A stretch of DNA of 64,000 bases. Source: Parietichytrium sp. I65-24A (Eukaryota > Sar > Bigyra > Thraustochytrida > Thraustochytriidae). Of the stretch, positions 28,316 through 39,464 are shown one piece after another (the stretch's first letter is position 1; every line of letters starts with the position of its first letter). Made by a program: the position numbers and the translations under genes. The notes below the pieces were generated by a model, which was not told the DNA's origin, searched no databases, and saw nothing but the letters and a program-made list of their open reading frames with translations. The stretch lies in the NCBI GenBank assembly GCA_012862575.1, contig BLSF01000028.1, forward strand, positions 62,001 through 126,000, in the 5' to 3' direction.

Positions 28316-31300
28316 TCCCGCCCTCACACCAACCAACCTTACTCTCTCGCACTCTCTTCCTGCATTCCTGAAACAGTCAACAGCCATGAGCTGCCAAGCC
28401 CTCTCTACTGCCCTCCGCTAAGACTGCACTCAACCGATCGGGCGGCGCTTTTCACTCGCTTGATCTCGTGTGTGGAACAGATGTTGGGGAAGGAGGAGGA
28501 AGAAAAGGACTGTTGCTACGGACCCAGCGATGTCAGCGAATACTATAGGAGTCAACCCGTCTTCGCCGTAATCATCCTCCTGACTGACCCTAAGCTGGCA
28601 GATGCGAGGGACGCGGGAGAAAGCAGAAACGTAGCGCGAGCTAAGTGCTCGTGGTGTTGTAGGAGAGTACCTGGGCAAAGTTGTAGTGCCAGCAGGGTAC
28701 CATACTGTGAGCCTGTGGCCTGTGAGGAGCTCAGGGAGGAAGAAGGGGATTCGACATGGGAAGACAAAAGAGAGTGAGGGAAAAGGAAGTAGGGGGAAAA
28801 AGGAGCTAGGCGGCGCCTGCGTTCCATGGGGAGGCAAACGAAGGGAATCAGTCTGTTTGTCTGTTTGTCGAGACCTCGAAGGGATGGAAAACCCAACAAG
28901 CGCAACAAGAAGAAAAGGACAAAACGCATTCAGGACTCGGGCAATTTCGTATCCAGCATTTATGGAGAACTTTGCTCGCGAAACATATGGCTGTTGTTTC
29001 GGCTAAAATATCTGGGACCGACAGCCTTCATCGACGAAAGGGAAACGAGGGCGGAACACCATGGGTTCTTTCGTTTTGTCTCTCTGAACAACACGACACA
29101 ACGCACCAACAGCGTTGCCGATGTCGATGCTCCAAGCAGATTCACATCGATTCTTTATCAGCAAAGGTTCGCAGAACCAGCAACTCGGTATTCACCTCCT
29201 AGCTTGTGCCCTGTTGGAGCCCGACTGAGTTGTAAACAGACAGACAGAAACAAACAAAACAAACCCCTCGCAAACTGTTGACTTCCTTGAAACGTTGCAG
29301 GGCCACCGCGGCAACCAAGCGTTGTGAAGTGTTCTTTGCCTTGCATGTTGATTCAAGACACTCTCAGCTCCACAAGCAGGAGATGCCTGCAACCTTCATC
29401 TGCAAGCCAAGTACTTTGTATTGGGTGAGTGTTATTAACACGAAGGGACTGCAAATAGACTGCCTCAGCTTCCAAAGCAGAGTTCAGAATTCAGAATGCA
29501 GAACTTTTCAACTTCCACGAAGGTAAAGAAGGTTGCGTCTTTCTGATTGCCAACGACAAAGTCAAGCTTTCCTGGACATCGAGTTCCTGCTAAAGTTCCG
29601 GTGTTTATGGCTCATTTTAGTGTGCGTATATTTTTCTTTTCTAAAACAAATAAGTAAGAATGGAAATTGTGCCTGAGCTTTGAGACTTTATCATAGGGGA
29701 TAAAATCCTTTTGGTCTCCTCCTTCCCTTTAAAAAAAAAAAATGAGAAGCTTTCGCGTCTAGCTCCAAGAACGTAAGGGAACTCTCTCGTTGGTCAATTT
29801 AGTTGACAAGTGAACAACAACAACCCGTCCACTTTGCAGTACTTGACATCTCGCTATCGAGGCTTAAAAGCTGATTCGCATCTCGAAAAAGTCCCCCTCC
29901 TTACAGATGCGGAGGATTTCCAGGCCCTACAACAAAAGCATTGAACATGGTACAATACTCTGTAACACCTTGACGTGATTGGTGATAGGCTGAAACGGTA
30001 AGAGCTGACCTTGCCACGAAAAGGCAGGTTGAATACGACTCCGCACCTGCAACGAAAGTCCTTACCGGCAGACTAAGAAGCTGCAGCATCATCAGAGGGT
30101 TCAAATTTCAGAAGACAAGTTTTCCTCGTCGTGATTCTTCCCTATCTTGATCTCCACTCAGATGTGGTCGCTCGAACTTGGAGACTGCAGTCTCGAGAGT
30201 CAACCTTCACATAACTTATTCCTTCCCTTCTTTCACAATTCTGCTGATGCGAGCTGACGACTCGGTCGACTTGGAATGTCAGAGATGACACAATTGAGTC
30301 GACTCTTGAGACGTGCAGTGTGAGGAGTCTCTACCATTTCACCGTTGACGACTAGCAAAAAACTCCTCACAGTGAAAAAGAGTTTCTTGTGTCTTGTGGA
30401 AAAAGGCTGAAACGCCTTAGGACTTGGATTACTAAAGCTCCTATGAGTGAAATTCATCAGAATTACTATTATAGAGTTTTCCTTATCTATCCTGGGAAGT
30501 CACTTCATACCAACAAGTAGTAATCAAGGTTGTCTAGGTTCACTGCTGCGCCACAACTAATTTCCTCACTCAATCAAAAGTTGCACACTCCACAAGTAGT
30601 GGGATTCACTGTAAAGACCCAACCTATTCCAAACATTACTAATCACTCGACCCCCTATCCAGATGTCGTGCAGCTTTGTTATTGTTCTGCCTCACTCCTA
30701 GAAAGTCTCGCACGAATTGTTTGGTAACCCTCAGTTTGAGAAAACTCCGTGGGAGGGACGATGTTAGGGAAAATTCGGAAAAAAAAGGGCTTGTTTGCCC
30801 GGTACAAGAGAGGGCACGGATGCGGTGCCCGCCTCTTTGCACACAAACTGTAGTCCCTTGGGGGGCTAGAGAGAACTGTTGTACCAATTTCGGATAAATC
30901 CTTTGGTTGTCCAGTTGCAAATTGTTTTCAGTGCAACTCCAGCAATTGACCCCATCATCATCTGCATTAATGTGCTCGACTAAGTAAACGGACGGGAGAA
31001 AAACTTAAATTCTCATTCCAATCGTTGATTCCACGTGTGCTCCAACAATGCGACAGAGACGAGGTATAAGAAAACTGAAATCAGGAAAATTGAACTTCCT
31101 CCTTGCATGGCACTTTTGCGTTATACTATAAGAGCTAGGTTCTTTGATTCGTTGAAGAAAGAAATAAGCCTAGCTACCCAAAAATATGACTCCCATGTTA
31201 TGCGTGACCAAAGCAAAAACTAGTCTCGACTTTTCTGACAGTGAATGCAGAGATGACGGCGACTGAAGCTGACAGCTACACAAACTCATGCAACGCTGCA

Positions 31301-34300
31301 ACTTTTATATGTTGGCGAAGTGGACGCCCCACCTTCAACTTTCTGCTGAACAAGACATCCGGTCCAATCAAAACGAGCAATTTTCGCGCTGCCTTCATTC
31401 TACGATTCATAGGAATTTGTAATAATCAAATTTTAGCTCACCGCGCAGCCGCTAAGAGCGATCACGGAAGTCGGTGGCTTGCTCACGAGTAGCTTCTCCG
31501 CGAAGTGAGGTGGATTCACACCTGCTTCCGTTTTCGATGTTCTTGATTTCCAGCAATTTCCTTGTTCAACAATTGCTCTCGCTACTTCACACACTAGCCA
31601 ACGTAGCCTGTACCAGGCTTGAGAGAAGAGGACAATCCGGAACGATAACACGAGCCTGCTTGGAGGGGGCTGAAGCTCACTGCATCTCTCGTGAAGGGAG
31701 TTGACGCGCCTCCTCTGGGAAAATGCTGATCCAGGGAATCAGTTTTCGTCAAACATTTCTGCAGGATGAAGCTGTCCCGGCAGTTGTGATGCTAAAATTG
31801 CGGGAGGGACAAGCTACGGTTTCCTACTTTTTTCCCCTCGTGAGGGAGTCTTTGCTATGCAACCATATGCAACCCCCCCTTCGTGCTCCTACAGAATTCG
31901 CCATTCGGGGCTCTATCTGAGAAAGCTGTTGAAGGCTTATTGTTTGTGCTAAATGGGGGCGGAAGTTTCGGAGCCTGAGCCTGACCTCCGATATCCGAGA
32001 GCGCCGGATATAAAATTCACGTCCTAGTCAAGTCCCTATAGGGTGTAACGCCATCCTCAAGGTCGCAACTTCCTCACAAAGGGTATACAGGGACAAAGTT
32101 TTTGTGAGGCACCTGCGAAAGTTAGCTTCTTTTTTGCTTTGTGGGTAGCGAAGTGTCTTAGGGTCACCTCCTTTCACGTCCGTGCCTAGGCGATACATTA
32201 GGGCAATTCTTTCGCCAGCTACAAAGATTTTCACCAGCTTCTTCACCAGCTTCTTCGCTTTGCCCACGGCATGACCACCCACGCGCGTGGAAACAGCGGC
32301 TCGTCTAGACCTTGCTACTCCCCGCGCCGCCGAAAGCGGGAGTAATGCGGGAAGTGTTGGAATCATAGCCGCGGCTATCGCCACTACCGTGCTGGTACAG
32401 TATGCAAGTACGTCCAGACCGGGATTCCCGCACGGCAGGTCAAGTGTATTCCTACTGAAGCGTTATCTGAGATTAGACGGCGGGCGGAGGGAACGTGAAA
32501 TCGTGACGGTACAGTACTAGAACTAGCTATACAACACGGTCGGTTGTCTGCTGATCCCGTTACACAACCGCTACAGTGGACTCAAAAGACGGGAAAAACA
32601 GAGAGGGAGAGGAAAAGTCAGGCGGGAAAAAAGTTGAAAGTGAAAATTGATGAGAGGTGAACTCTAACTTGCCTGAAGGACGATCTCCCGGGGCGGAGGT
32701 GCGGTGGAAGTTTATGGGTCTGACGCCAAGTTAGCTTGTTGAAAACATGAGAGGGGATTTTACGATACTTGCCGAATGGGTGGCAATCGTGAACCCTGCT
32801 TCGGTTTTTACAAACTTATATGTGCGTGTGCGTTGTTTCATGCTTGTTGTCCCAGAGACGTAGAAGCAAAAAAAAATGATTTTGGTTTCTGATTTTCGAG
32901 TTTTATTTTAATCTTGAATGATTGAACTTTAAGAAGTGGAGGGGTAGAGGAGTTGCAAGTTACAAGCAGGAGTGTACCGGTACCGGTAGGTGCAGTGCTA
33001 TGATGTGCAACTTTTTCATGGCTTGCAAGCAAAATTGCAATCTGAGAAGGACAGAGAGATGGAGATGGAGAAAGAAGAAGAATGCGTTGATTTCAAAAGA
33101 ATTGGAACAAAATTTTAAGTACTACGTAGCGAGACTCTCCTGCAACTTCACTTCACCTCCCTCGCCTCCCCTTCATGGCCTTCTACATGCCCCGCTTGCA
33201 GTTCACACCTGGCTGTTTTTGGAGTGCAGACTCAGTTTCGCAGGAGAGAGAAGCTGTTCCTAGTGGGTTTTGCAACACCTCTGCAGGGTCGGCTTTTTGA
33301 TTGTTCGCCTTTCCGCAGACCCTCTTGACACAGCGCATCACAAATAATTCACAGGGCGCTGTAGGGCATCGGCAATACTTACACTAGGCGTTTATGTTCG
33401 TAGTTAGTTGGTGTGATGCGATTGCGGCGGTGTTCCAGTTCCAGCCCGCAAAGTTGCACGCACTCTCAGAGCCATTGATCCGCCTCTCCCTCTGAAATCA
33501 CAGTCACAGGGCGGGCGATCTTCCCACGAGCCATCAATGTTAACGACTTTTGAACCTTATGCCTGCAACTTCAAGTGTAACCCTGCTGTCCAACACTTGG
33601 CAAACCCGACAGCAGCAAAACTCTCGCGAGCGCTTTGGACTTCCGATCGTCCGAGATCCGTGCTCTTGTCAAGCGCTGATGCTCCGCCAAGCAGTCACCT
33701 CTCTCCTTGAAAACGACGAGTCCGCGAAAACGACGAGTCCGCGGAATGACGTTCTCTCATGCTGACGACCCTCTAGCTAGGTGCAGTGCGTTTTTTTTTT
33801 AATTAGTTGGTTGAATTGATTGAAATCTATTCTTTCTCACTCCTCTCACTCCACGGTCAGCGTATGCCGGTGAAACAGAGGTCGGAGACGACTGACGGTG
33901 AACGACCTCGCCTCAGAGAATCAACTACCCGTCCTGAATTTTTAAGTAAACGCCATAACAAACTTTGTAATCTCATCATTCTGTTTTGACAGTGGGAGCT
34001 TAGACTTGCTTCTTTCTCTTTCTCGCGCTTGATTCCATCTTCTTGAGGAACACCATGGATTGTTGAAAAATATATAAAATGAGTCTTCCTTTATTCACGG
34101 TAAGCAAGTCGGGCGCTAGTCTTTTGACCAAGAGAAGAAAGAAGAAAGAAGAAACGGGAATGAGTGTAAGTGCAAGTGCAACCTCTGCGTAGCGGCCATG
34201 TGAGAGACTTTTGTTGTGCGCCGCGACGACCTTTAGGGGCAACGCGCTTCGTCGATTCAGATTCAGGAACTCTTTCTGTAGACTTGTTCCTAGCAACAGC

Positions 34301-35037
34301 GTCTCATGAGGCATAGTAACACTCAACAAATTAATCCCCACCTTCGCCCCAATTCTCCGCTCCACACAGAGCCCCTCGCGGTCCTCAAGTAGGACCTCCA
34401 GCACGTAGCTTGTGCCCCCTTCCTATCCTTCAACATTTCGCGTAATCGAGAGCTTATGGTTATTAAGCCTTAAGTTTTGCTCCGAATCAATTTGGGCGTT
34501 GAGAGGGGCGAAGAACGGAGGGACAGCTCTTTACAAACTGCGGTATCGTCCAGTTAGCTTCATCCATCACGTCCTGGAAAAGCAGCTCTTCCCCAATTAG
34601 GCTTTTCGCTAGTCCCTACTGACATAGCATACGCATTGCAGCTTTGGTCCAACATTCATTTTCAGTAAGCTCATGTTGATCATCGGATACTCCAGGAGTC
34701 TGTCTATCTGTACAAGTTGCGAGTCTTATGAGACCGTAGAGGAAGCGACGCAAGGATGGTGACGATTTGGAGGTGGGCTTTGGATGCGGGGGACCTCGGT
34801 CATCTCGGGTACTCGGGCATCTCGGCAGTCTCGGACTCGGAAGACACTCGGGACCGGGAGTCGCAAATTTGATCGCACTTGCAAGAATGACATGGGAGCT
34901 TTCAGAACTACATTATTTTTCTTAGCTTGTCTCTTTTTAAATAATAACAAAAATGCAAAATGACGACAGCCTGAGCAAGCCACGTGAAACGGTTTAGCTA
35001 CCAGCAAAACAGTGACTTTGTACGGAAGCACCGCCGA

Positions 35038-35106
35038 AGCAAAGCAAAGCAAAGCAAGAAGAGCACGAAAGAAAGAGGAAGGAAGGAAGGAAGGAAGGAA
35101 GGAAAG
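35038..35106. repeat. AAAGC and GGAA microsatellites
   Basis: Four copies of AAAGC (35038-35057) and about seven of GGAA (35076-35106). Confidence 0.9.
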
Positions 35107-35199
35107 AGGGTTAAGAAGAAATTCGTTTTCTCCTGGAGAAAGTAGAAGAGTCAGAGCATCCCTCTCTCACAGTGACACTGCGGCGTAGGACAAAATGAA

Positions 35200-37116
35200 C
35201 TATGGGAGCTCGGCGTGCTGGTTGATGGCAATAGCTCGTGCACAGAGGTCGTGTGCTAGGGTTTCATTCAGTGGGTTGTAGAAAGTGTCGCTCGCATAGG
35301 TCTCGTTGGCAACCACAGTGAGAGACATTGTCGCAACCCCTTTGAAGGATGTGGTGAATGTATATTGTACATCAGGATAGAGCCCCCCCAGCTCATAGAC
35401 CCACGTAAAATTTTCCGGCTCCAAGTACTCTTCCAACACCAGGACCTCGTTCACGGTTACTGATGAAGCTGGCAAGGAAGGCTGTGGGTCCGGCAGTCGC
35501 AAGAGATTGCGTCTTTTCTCCACTGCGAGCACCATTTCGTCGAGCTCTGTGCCGTTGCAGCCGACATCCCCAACAAGGTGTTCTCTTGTACTCCATTGCA
35601 GTGAGACGAAAGATGAATTGAGTTCTACACCTGTCCAGAAGAGCACCTCTGGAACATCAACCTCTGGCGCTAGATCGACCGCGGAAATGTCGTCAAAGAA
35701 AGGGTCTGCATTCCAAATCATTACACCGTTGACAAAGGCGCCCAACATCGCCCCCTGAGCAATAATAGAGAATCTACATCTCGGTTGACCCTGAAAAAAA
35801 GCCATTCCCATCATTCCCAAAAAGTAGTGGTGCAGATGGAATGAAAGATAGTCTTGCGTGGCTACCGACAGCGTTACCACGGCCAGCGCAAACACGGCAA
35901 GGTATCGTAAGATCCGTCCCAATTGACGGGCTCTATAGTGCAGGAGGAACTGCGCCCCAAGAAGCGGAATGGCTATGGTTGCGAGAACCAGGATTCCAAC
36001 AATGTATTTCGCGCTCGAGAGAACGTCGGCTGTCAAGGTGATATCAAACCCAATGTGGGTGAGGTCATCCATCCGGATCCCCCCCCAGAAAGGAATGTAG
36101 TAAAATAGGAGCAGGTCCACAGGGAAGCGCTGAGCGCTTGGCATCGTAGATGCCAGTGTAAATCGGTAAAAAACAATCAGAGTTGGAACGACCACGAAAC
36201 AGAACACGGAAAATTGAAAATTGAGCTCCCATAACATCGGCGTGGACTGCAGCCACACGGTGCCCAGGTAGAGTGATCCCAGGGTAACCATATACCAGAA
36301 AACGCGCTGGGATCCTGGCCGAATGAACAACACGAGCGATGCAACGCAAATAAAGGAGTAAAAGTCAATCCATGGTCTAACACTGTTGCAACGAGACGAA
36401 TCTATCTCGCGAAACTCCATCGACTTTGGAAACCACCCTCCATCCTCTGATATGACTCCATTTCTCTCGGACCCATTGTAATGCTTTTCCTCCCCAGTGA
36501 ATCGATACGCAAAGCAGCCGCCCCAGGCATGAGAGATCACCCCGGCATGGATTGCGCTCGCACAGACCAAGCTATCCGCCCTGTATTTGTTGGACCCATA
36601 AACTTTGTCATTCGCACAAAATCGCTTGCACCGAGCCGGCGCCCACGTTGATTCGAACGGCCGGCAACCTTCCATGTTCACCCCGCATCTCGAGACATCC
36701 TCCGGCACGAACCGCGCTTGGCAAGACAAAATGGCGGGATCGCCTAGACTTGTGTACGCGTGCCAGTCGAGGGAAAGGAGCCAAACGTAGATGCCCAGTG
36801 TGGCGGCAATGTACACGAATGTCACTCCCCAATGACACGTTCCCTTGAGACCGGCGCTGATTTTGGTTCCCGATTGAGATTCCTCGTCATCTTCTTTTCT
36901 TGCCTCTCCGCCGCTGCCTTCCGACTCCACTATGATCAGGGAATCGCCTTCACCGTCGTGACGACTCTTCTCTTCCCCGTCACTGACCTCTTCGCATTTG
37001 CATTCTATATATCCCGGAAGTTTGTTCAACGTACTCACGACCCAGTTCGTCCCCCACACCCCGCTCTGCAATCTCGGCAGAGGCGCCTCCTCCAGGCTAA
37101 TGCACCCAACCCCCAT
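35200..37116 (-). CDS. LCCL-domain multispan membrane protein
   Basis: 638 residues from ATG. An acidic cytoplasmic N-terminus precedes TM1 (about 95-116). The outside loop carries an LCCL domain (about 150-245), with cysteines CRPF, CKRFC, VYGSNKYRADSLVCASAIHA, GGCFAYRF and NGVISEDGGWFP. About seven further membrane segments follow (260-500). LHHYFLGMMGMAFFQG and GAFVNGVMIWNADPFFD match the same positions in fungal LCCL membrane proteins. The C-terminal 130 residues resemble a fibronectin-III-like beta domain (YPDVQYTFTTSF) with several N-x-S/T sites. The family's role is unknown; a cell-surface or endomembrane location is likely. It lies alone beyond the gene desert. Confidence 0.85.
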   Translation of the reverse strand: MGVGCISLEEAPLPRLQSGVWGTNWVVSTLNKLPGYIECKCEEVSDGEEKSRHDGEGDSLIIVESEGSGGEARKEDDEESQSGTKISAGLKGTCHWGVTFVYIAATLGIYVWLLSLDWHAYTSLGDPAILSCQARFVPEDVSRCGVNMEGCRPFESTWAPARCKRFCANDKVYGSNKYRADSLVCASAIHAGVISHAWGGCFAYRFTGEEKHYNGSERNGVISEDGGWFPKSMEFREIDSSRCNSVRPWIDFYSFICVASLVLFIRPGSQRVFWYMVTLGSLYLGTVWLQSTPMLWELNFQFSVFCFVVVPTLIVFYRFTLASTMPSAQRFPVDLLLFYYIPFWGGIRMDDLTHIGFDITLTADVLSSAKYIVGILVLATIAIPLLGAQFLLHYRARQLGRILRYLAVFALAVVTLSVATQDYLSFHLHHYFLGMMGMAFFQGQPRCRFSIIAQGAMLGAFVNGVMIWNADPFFDDISAVDLAPEVDVPEVLFWTGVELNSSFVSLQWSTREHLVGDVGCNGTELDEMVLAVEKRRNLLRLPDPQPSLPASSVTVNEVLVLEEYLEPENFTWVYELGGLYPDVQYTFTTSFKGVATMSLTVVANETYASDTFYNPLNETLAHDLCARAIAINQHAELP

Positions 37117-38983
37117 CTACCCGCACCTCCTCGCCGCTCGCATCAAAGTCTCTAAGTGTCTGACCGACCAGCTCGTCTCCTCCTGACTACCTCGCCGCGG
37201 CCTTGAGTTGATTGATCCCTCTCTCTGCCCTCCTGCTTCCACGCTGGACAATTCCGCAACGCTCTTCTTCCCAAACTCACTATAAACTCAAATATTTCAA
37301 CAACCACTCACAGGCCACGCTCTTCTTCTCTTCATCCCTTCTTCCCATGTTCTCCGAGTCTCCTGTTGAGTGAACGCATTCAAAAAATCATTGCATGGAA
37401 GGTGGTGTGCACCACAGTGTTGCTATTGTTTGGCGTGTGTGGCGATAGGCGGGCGTTTGGAGTTGAGTAGATTGAGTAGGACGATGTTGAGGAGCCACTT
37501 CGATGTGGGTAATAAGGAAAGGAGCATGGTGCTGGCCAGGTCGGTAGCGATTCGGGGAGAGAGGCTGGCGGCTCGTTATTATGGGAAGACGGTATGTGGT
37601 GGATGGGAAAGGTTGGTTGGGTGATCGATACAAAAGTCGCTTTCACGAACATTCACGAGATTTACGAGTGTTGGATTGTTGTTGCCACAGGTTGCCTTGT
37701 TGCAGTGTTGCCTTGTTGCCTTTTAACTTGTGTTGTTGCGTTGTTATAGTGGCGAGGCGGTCACGACGTGGTGGACTGTTGCGAGTTGAGAGTTAGCGAG
37801 AGCGAGAGCGAGAGAGGGCGCAGGAAATGGCTTGTCGGCTGGGCTGACCGGGGCAGCTCGCGAGTCGGCGTGCTCCCTTCACTTGGCTCAAACGTGGTCC
37901 AGAGCTGTCAGGGGCCAGGGATCAGTTGGTCGGAGGAAAATGCGATGGAGGTTTGAGTGGATTGGAAAAGCTAGGGAAGATGTGCGAAACGGTACGAAAC
38001 CTCTTGTCTATCAGGTGTGGCTGATTTCCCGCCCAACCCTGGACCGGCAACGGAAGCGAACAACGTGGATAGTCGCTCGTCCAGCGTAGGTGCTCGCGGT
38101 GGGTGCCGAGTGCGACTCATTGGCCAGCATAAGCAATAGCAAACGTCAGAGAGCACAGATTGGCATGTGGCGCCAGTCGATGGAACCGCTAGGGAGTTTG
38201 CGCGAGCATGCGAAGGTTCAAAGGACTCCAAGCGTGGCGGAGCACCTGCGGGCGATGCGTAAAAGAAACAAATCAACGACTGGCCTACCTTGCCGCCAAG
38301 CTTGACGTTCAACATCAAGCGTGGCGAGACGTTAAAGAAACAAGTCAACGCCTGGTCAACCTTGCCGCCATGCTTAACGTTCAACATCGTTTGTGCATCC
38401 TACTTTTCCTTCTCTTCAAGAGTGGCAAAGGTCTTCTCAGACAAACAGCGTGCGCTTATAAACCAATCCCCAATCTTTCGCGCTATTATTTCCGCTTCGC
38501 TTCATCCGTATTCATCTCTTTGTGAATGATACTATTGACACGAACAGTTTGACTTTGGCAACAACAAAAGAGCGAGCGGCACCGGAAAAGGGAAAGATTT
38601 AATGGGGAAACTTGGGCCTGTGTACAAAATGAAAGATTCCACATTCCGCGACGGTCGTGTTTGATGCAAGCAGATCTAACAGTAAATAAGACTTGAGAGA
38701 GGCTCTATGGAAACAAAATAAGTTAATGTCCTTTCTTTTCAGATTAGTACGCAGCACCAAGTGGTTCAGAACCGTTCTTCCACTGCTTTCGGACAAAGAA
38801 TACCGCATTGGAAAAAAATCCCGTGCAATGAAGAGACAACTGCAACGTCGCGCCAGTCCGAGAAAAGTTGGTCTGCAATTGCGCAAGCATGATCATTTGG
38901 AGCTAAAAACGCTTGAGGGCAACACACTCAAACAAGGCTGGCCCAAGTATCGAGTTGAAACCATGTATTTCGGGGGAGGGGTT
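37117..38983. other. Spacer with a 72-bp tandem repeat
   Basis: No gene is supported. It holds a CT-rich stretch (37209-37240) in the LCCL leader and the tandem repeat at 38229-38388. The 38693-39379 plus frame is antisense to the heat-shock gene. Confidence 0.45.
38229..38388 (-). repeat. 72-bp tandem repeat, two copies plus a partial one
   Basis: Units starting at 38262 and 38334 are about 90% alike over 55 bases. They keep a minus-strand frame coding for 24-residue repeats (LNVKHGGKVDQALTCFFNVS). A partial third copy precedes them (AAGCGTGGCG at 38229). The open frame has no other coding evidence, so it is called only as a repeat. Confidence 0.75.
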
Positions 38984-39412
38984 TTAGTCGACCTGAATCC
39001 GTCTAGTGGCTTTCTTCTCCCCTCCCAACTTTGGGATTGTGATTGTCAGCACGCCATTCTCCTGCGACGCCTTGATACCCTCCTTATCGACGTGCTCTGG
39101 AAGCCGGATGGACCTGGACACATGCCCCGAGCTCCTCTCCTCCCAGTGAACCTTGTCGTCTTCGTGCTTCTCCTCTTTTTTGTAGTCCGCAGAGATTGTC
39201 AGAACGTCATCCTCGCACGAAATATGGATTTCCTCCTTCTTGAGACCTGGCGCGTCAACAGTAGCGACGAACGCCTTCGCGGTCTCCCGCATGTCCATCG
39301 CAAGTCCGCTCTTCATGGCTGGCCAGTCTGGTGTGCGGGTGCGCGACAGGGGCAAGGCGTCTCCAAACACGCTTTTTAAGAACTGGTCACTTCCGACGTT
39401 GACCAGGGACAT
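38984..39412 (-). CDS. Small heat-shock protein (Hsp20/alpha-crystallin)
   Basis: 142 residues. A short N-terminal arm (MSLVNVGSDQFLKSVFG) is followed by the alpha-crystallin domain (about 38-135). Markers are FVATVDAPGLKKEEI, LTISADYKKEE, the beta6-loop charged stretch EERSSGHVSRSIRLPEHV and the hallmark ENGVLTITIPK. The C-terminal extension is very short (TRRIQVD); its I-x-V gives the I/V-x-I/V type anchor used in oligomers. It is an ATP-independent holdase for unfolding proteins in the cytosol. A heat-shock-element-like site lies 40-50 bases upstream of the ATG. Confidence 0.93.
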   Translation of the reverse strand: MSLVNVGSDQFLKSVFGDALPLSRTRTPDWPAMKSGLAMDMRETAKAFVATVDAPGLKKEEIHISCEDDVLTISADYKKEEKHEDDKVHWEERSSGHVSRSIRLPEHVDKEGIKASQENGVLTITIPKLGGEKKATRRIQVD

Positions 39413-39447
39413 CTTTCAGAATTCTTTGTGAGGTTCCGACAAGTTTT

Positions 39448-39464
39448 TCTTCGGAAACTTCGGG
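39448..39464. promoter_or_regulatory. Candidate heat-shock element
   Basis: TTCTTCGGAAACTTCGGG contains GAAnnTTC with a further TTC one base off the ideal spacing. Its place upstream of the Hsp20 gene fits HSF binding. Confidence 0.5.

Larger units (their letters stand above)
27856..35199. other. 7.3-kb gene-poor region
   Basis: I find no gene I can support. It starts with a strong CT-rich tract (28193-28315), GA on the AP2 sense strand. The middle part is AT-richer than the flanks. A TACCGGTACCGGTA palindrome lies at 32975-32988, a CTAG-rich stretch at about 32480-32530 and a run of CTCGG pentamers at 34795-34858. Open frames up to 206 codons (for example 28157-28777) are low-complexity or featureless. 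No RT, transposase or viral gene is seen. Confidence 0.5.

Noticed and set aside
28157-28777. 206-codon plus frame
   Set aside because: Begins in the CT-rich tract (Ser/Leu/Pro runs) and has no recognisable domain.
32028-32384. 118-codon minus frame with a KKLVKKLVKIF stretch
   Set aside because: Isolated in the gene desert; nothing else supports it.
34000-34404. 134-codon minus frame
   Set aside because: No domain recognised; too little evidence to call, though it could be a gene remnant.
27856-35199. Search for retroelement, Polinton-like or viral genes
   Set aside because: No reverse transcriptase, integrase, capsid or polymerase signature was seen in any frame.
38693-39379. 228-codon plus frame
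   Set aside because: Mostly antisense to the clear Hsp20 gene.
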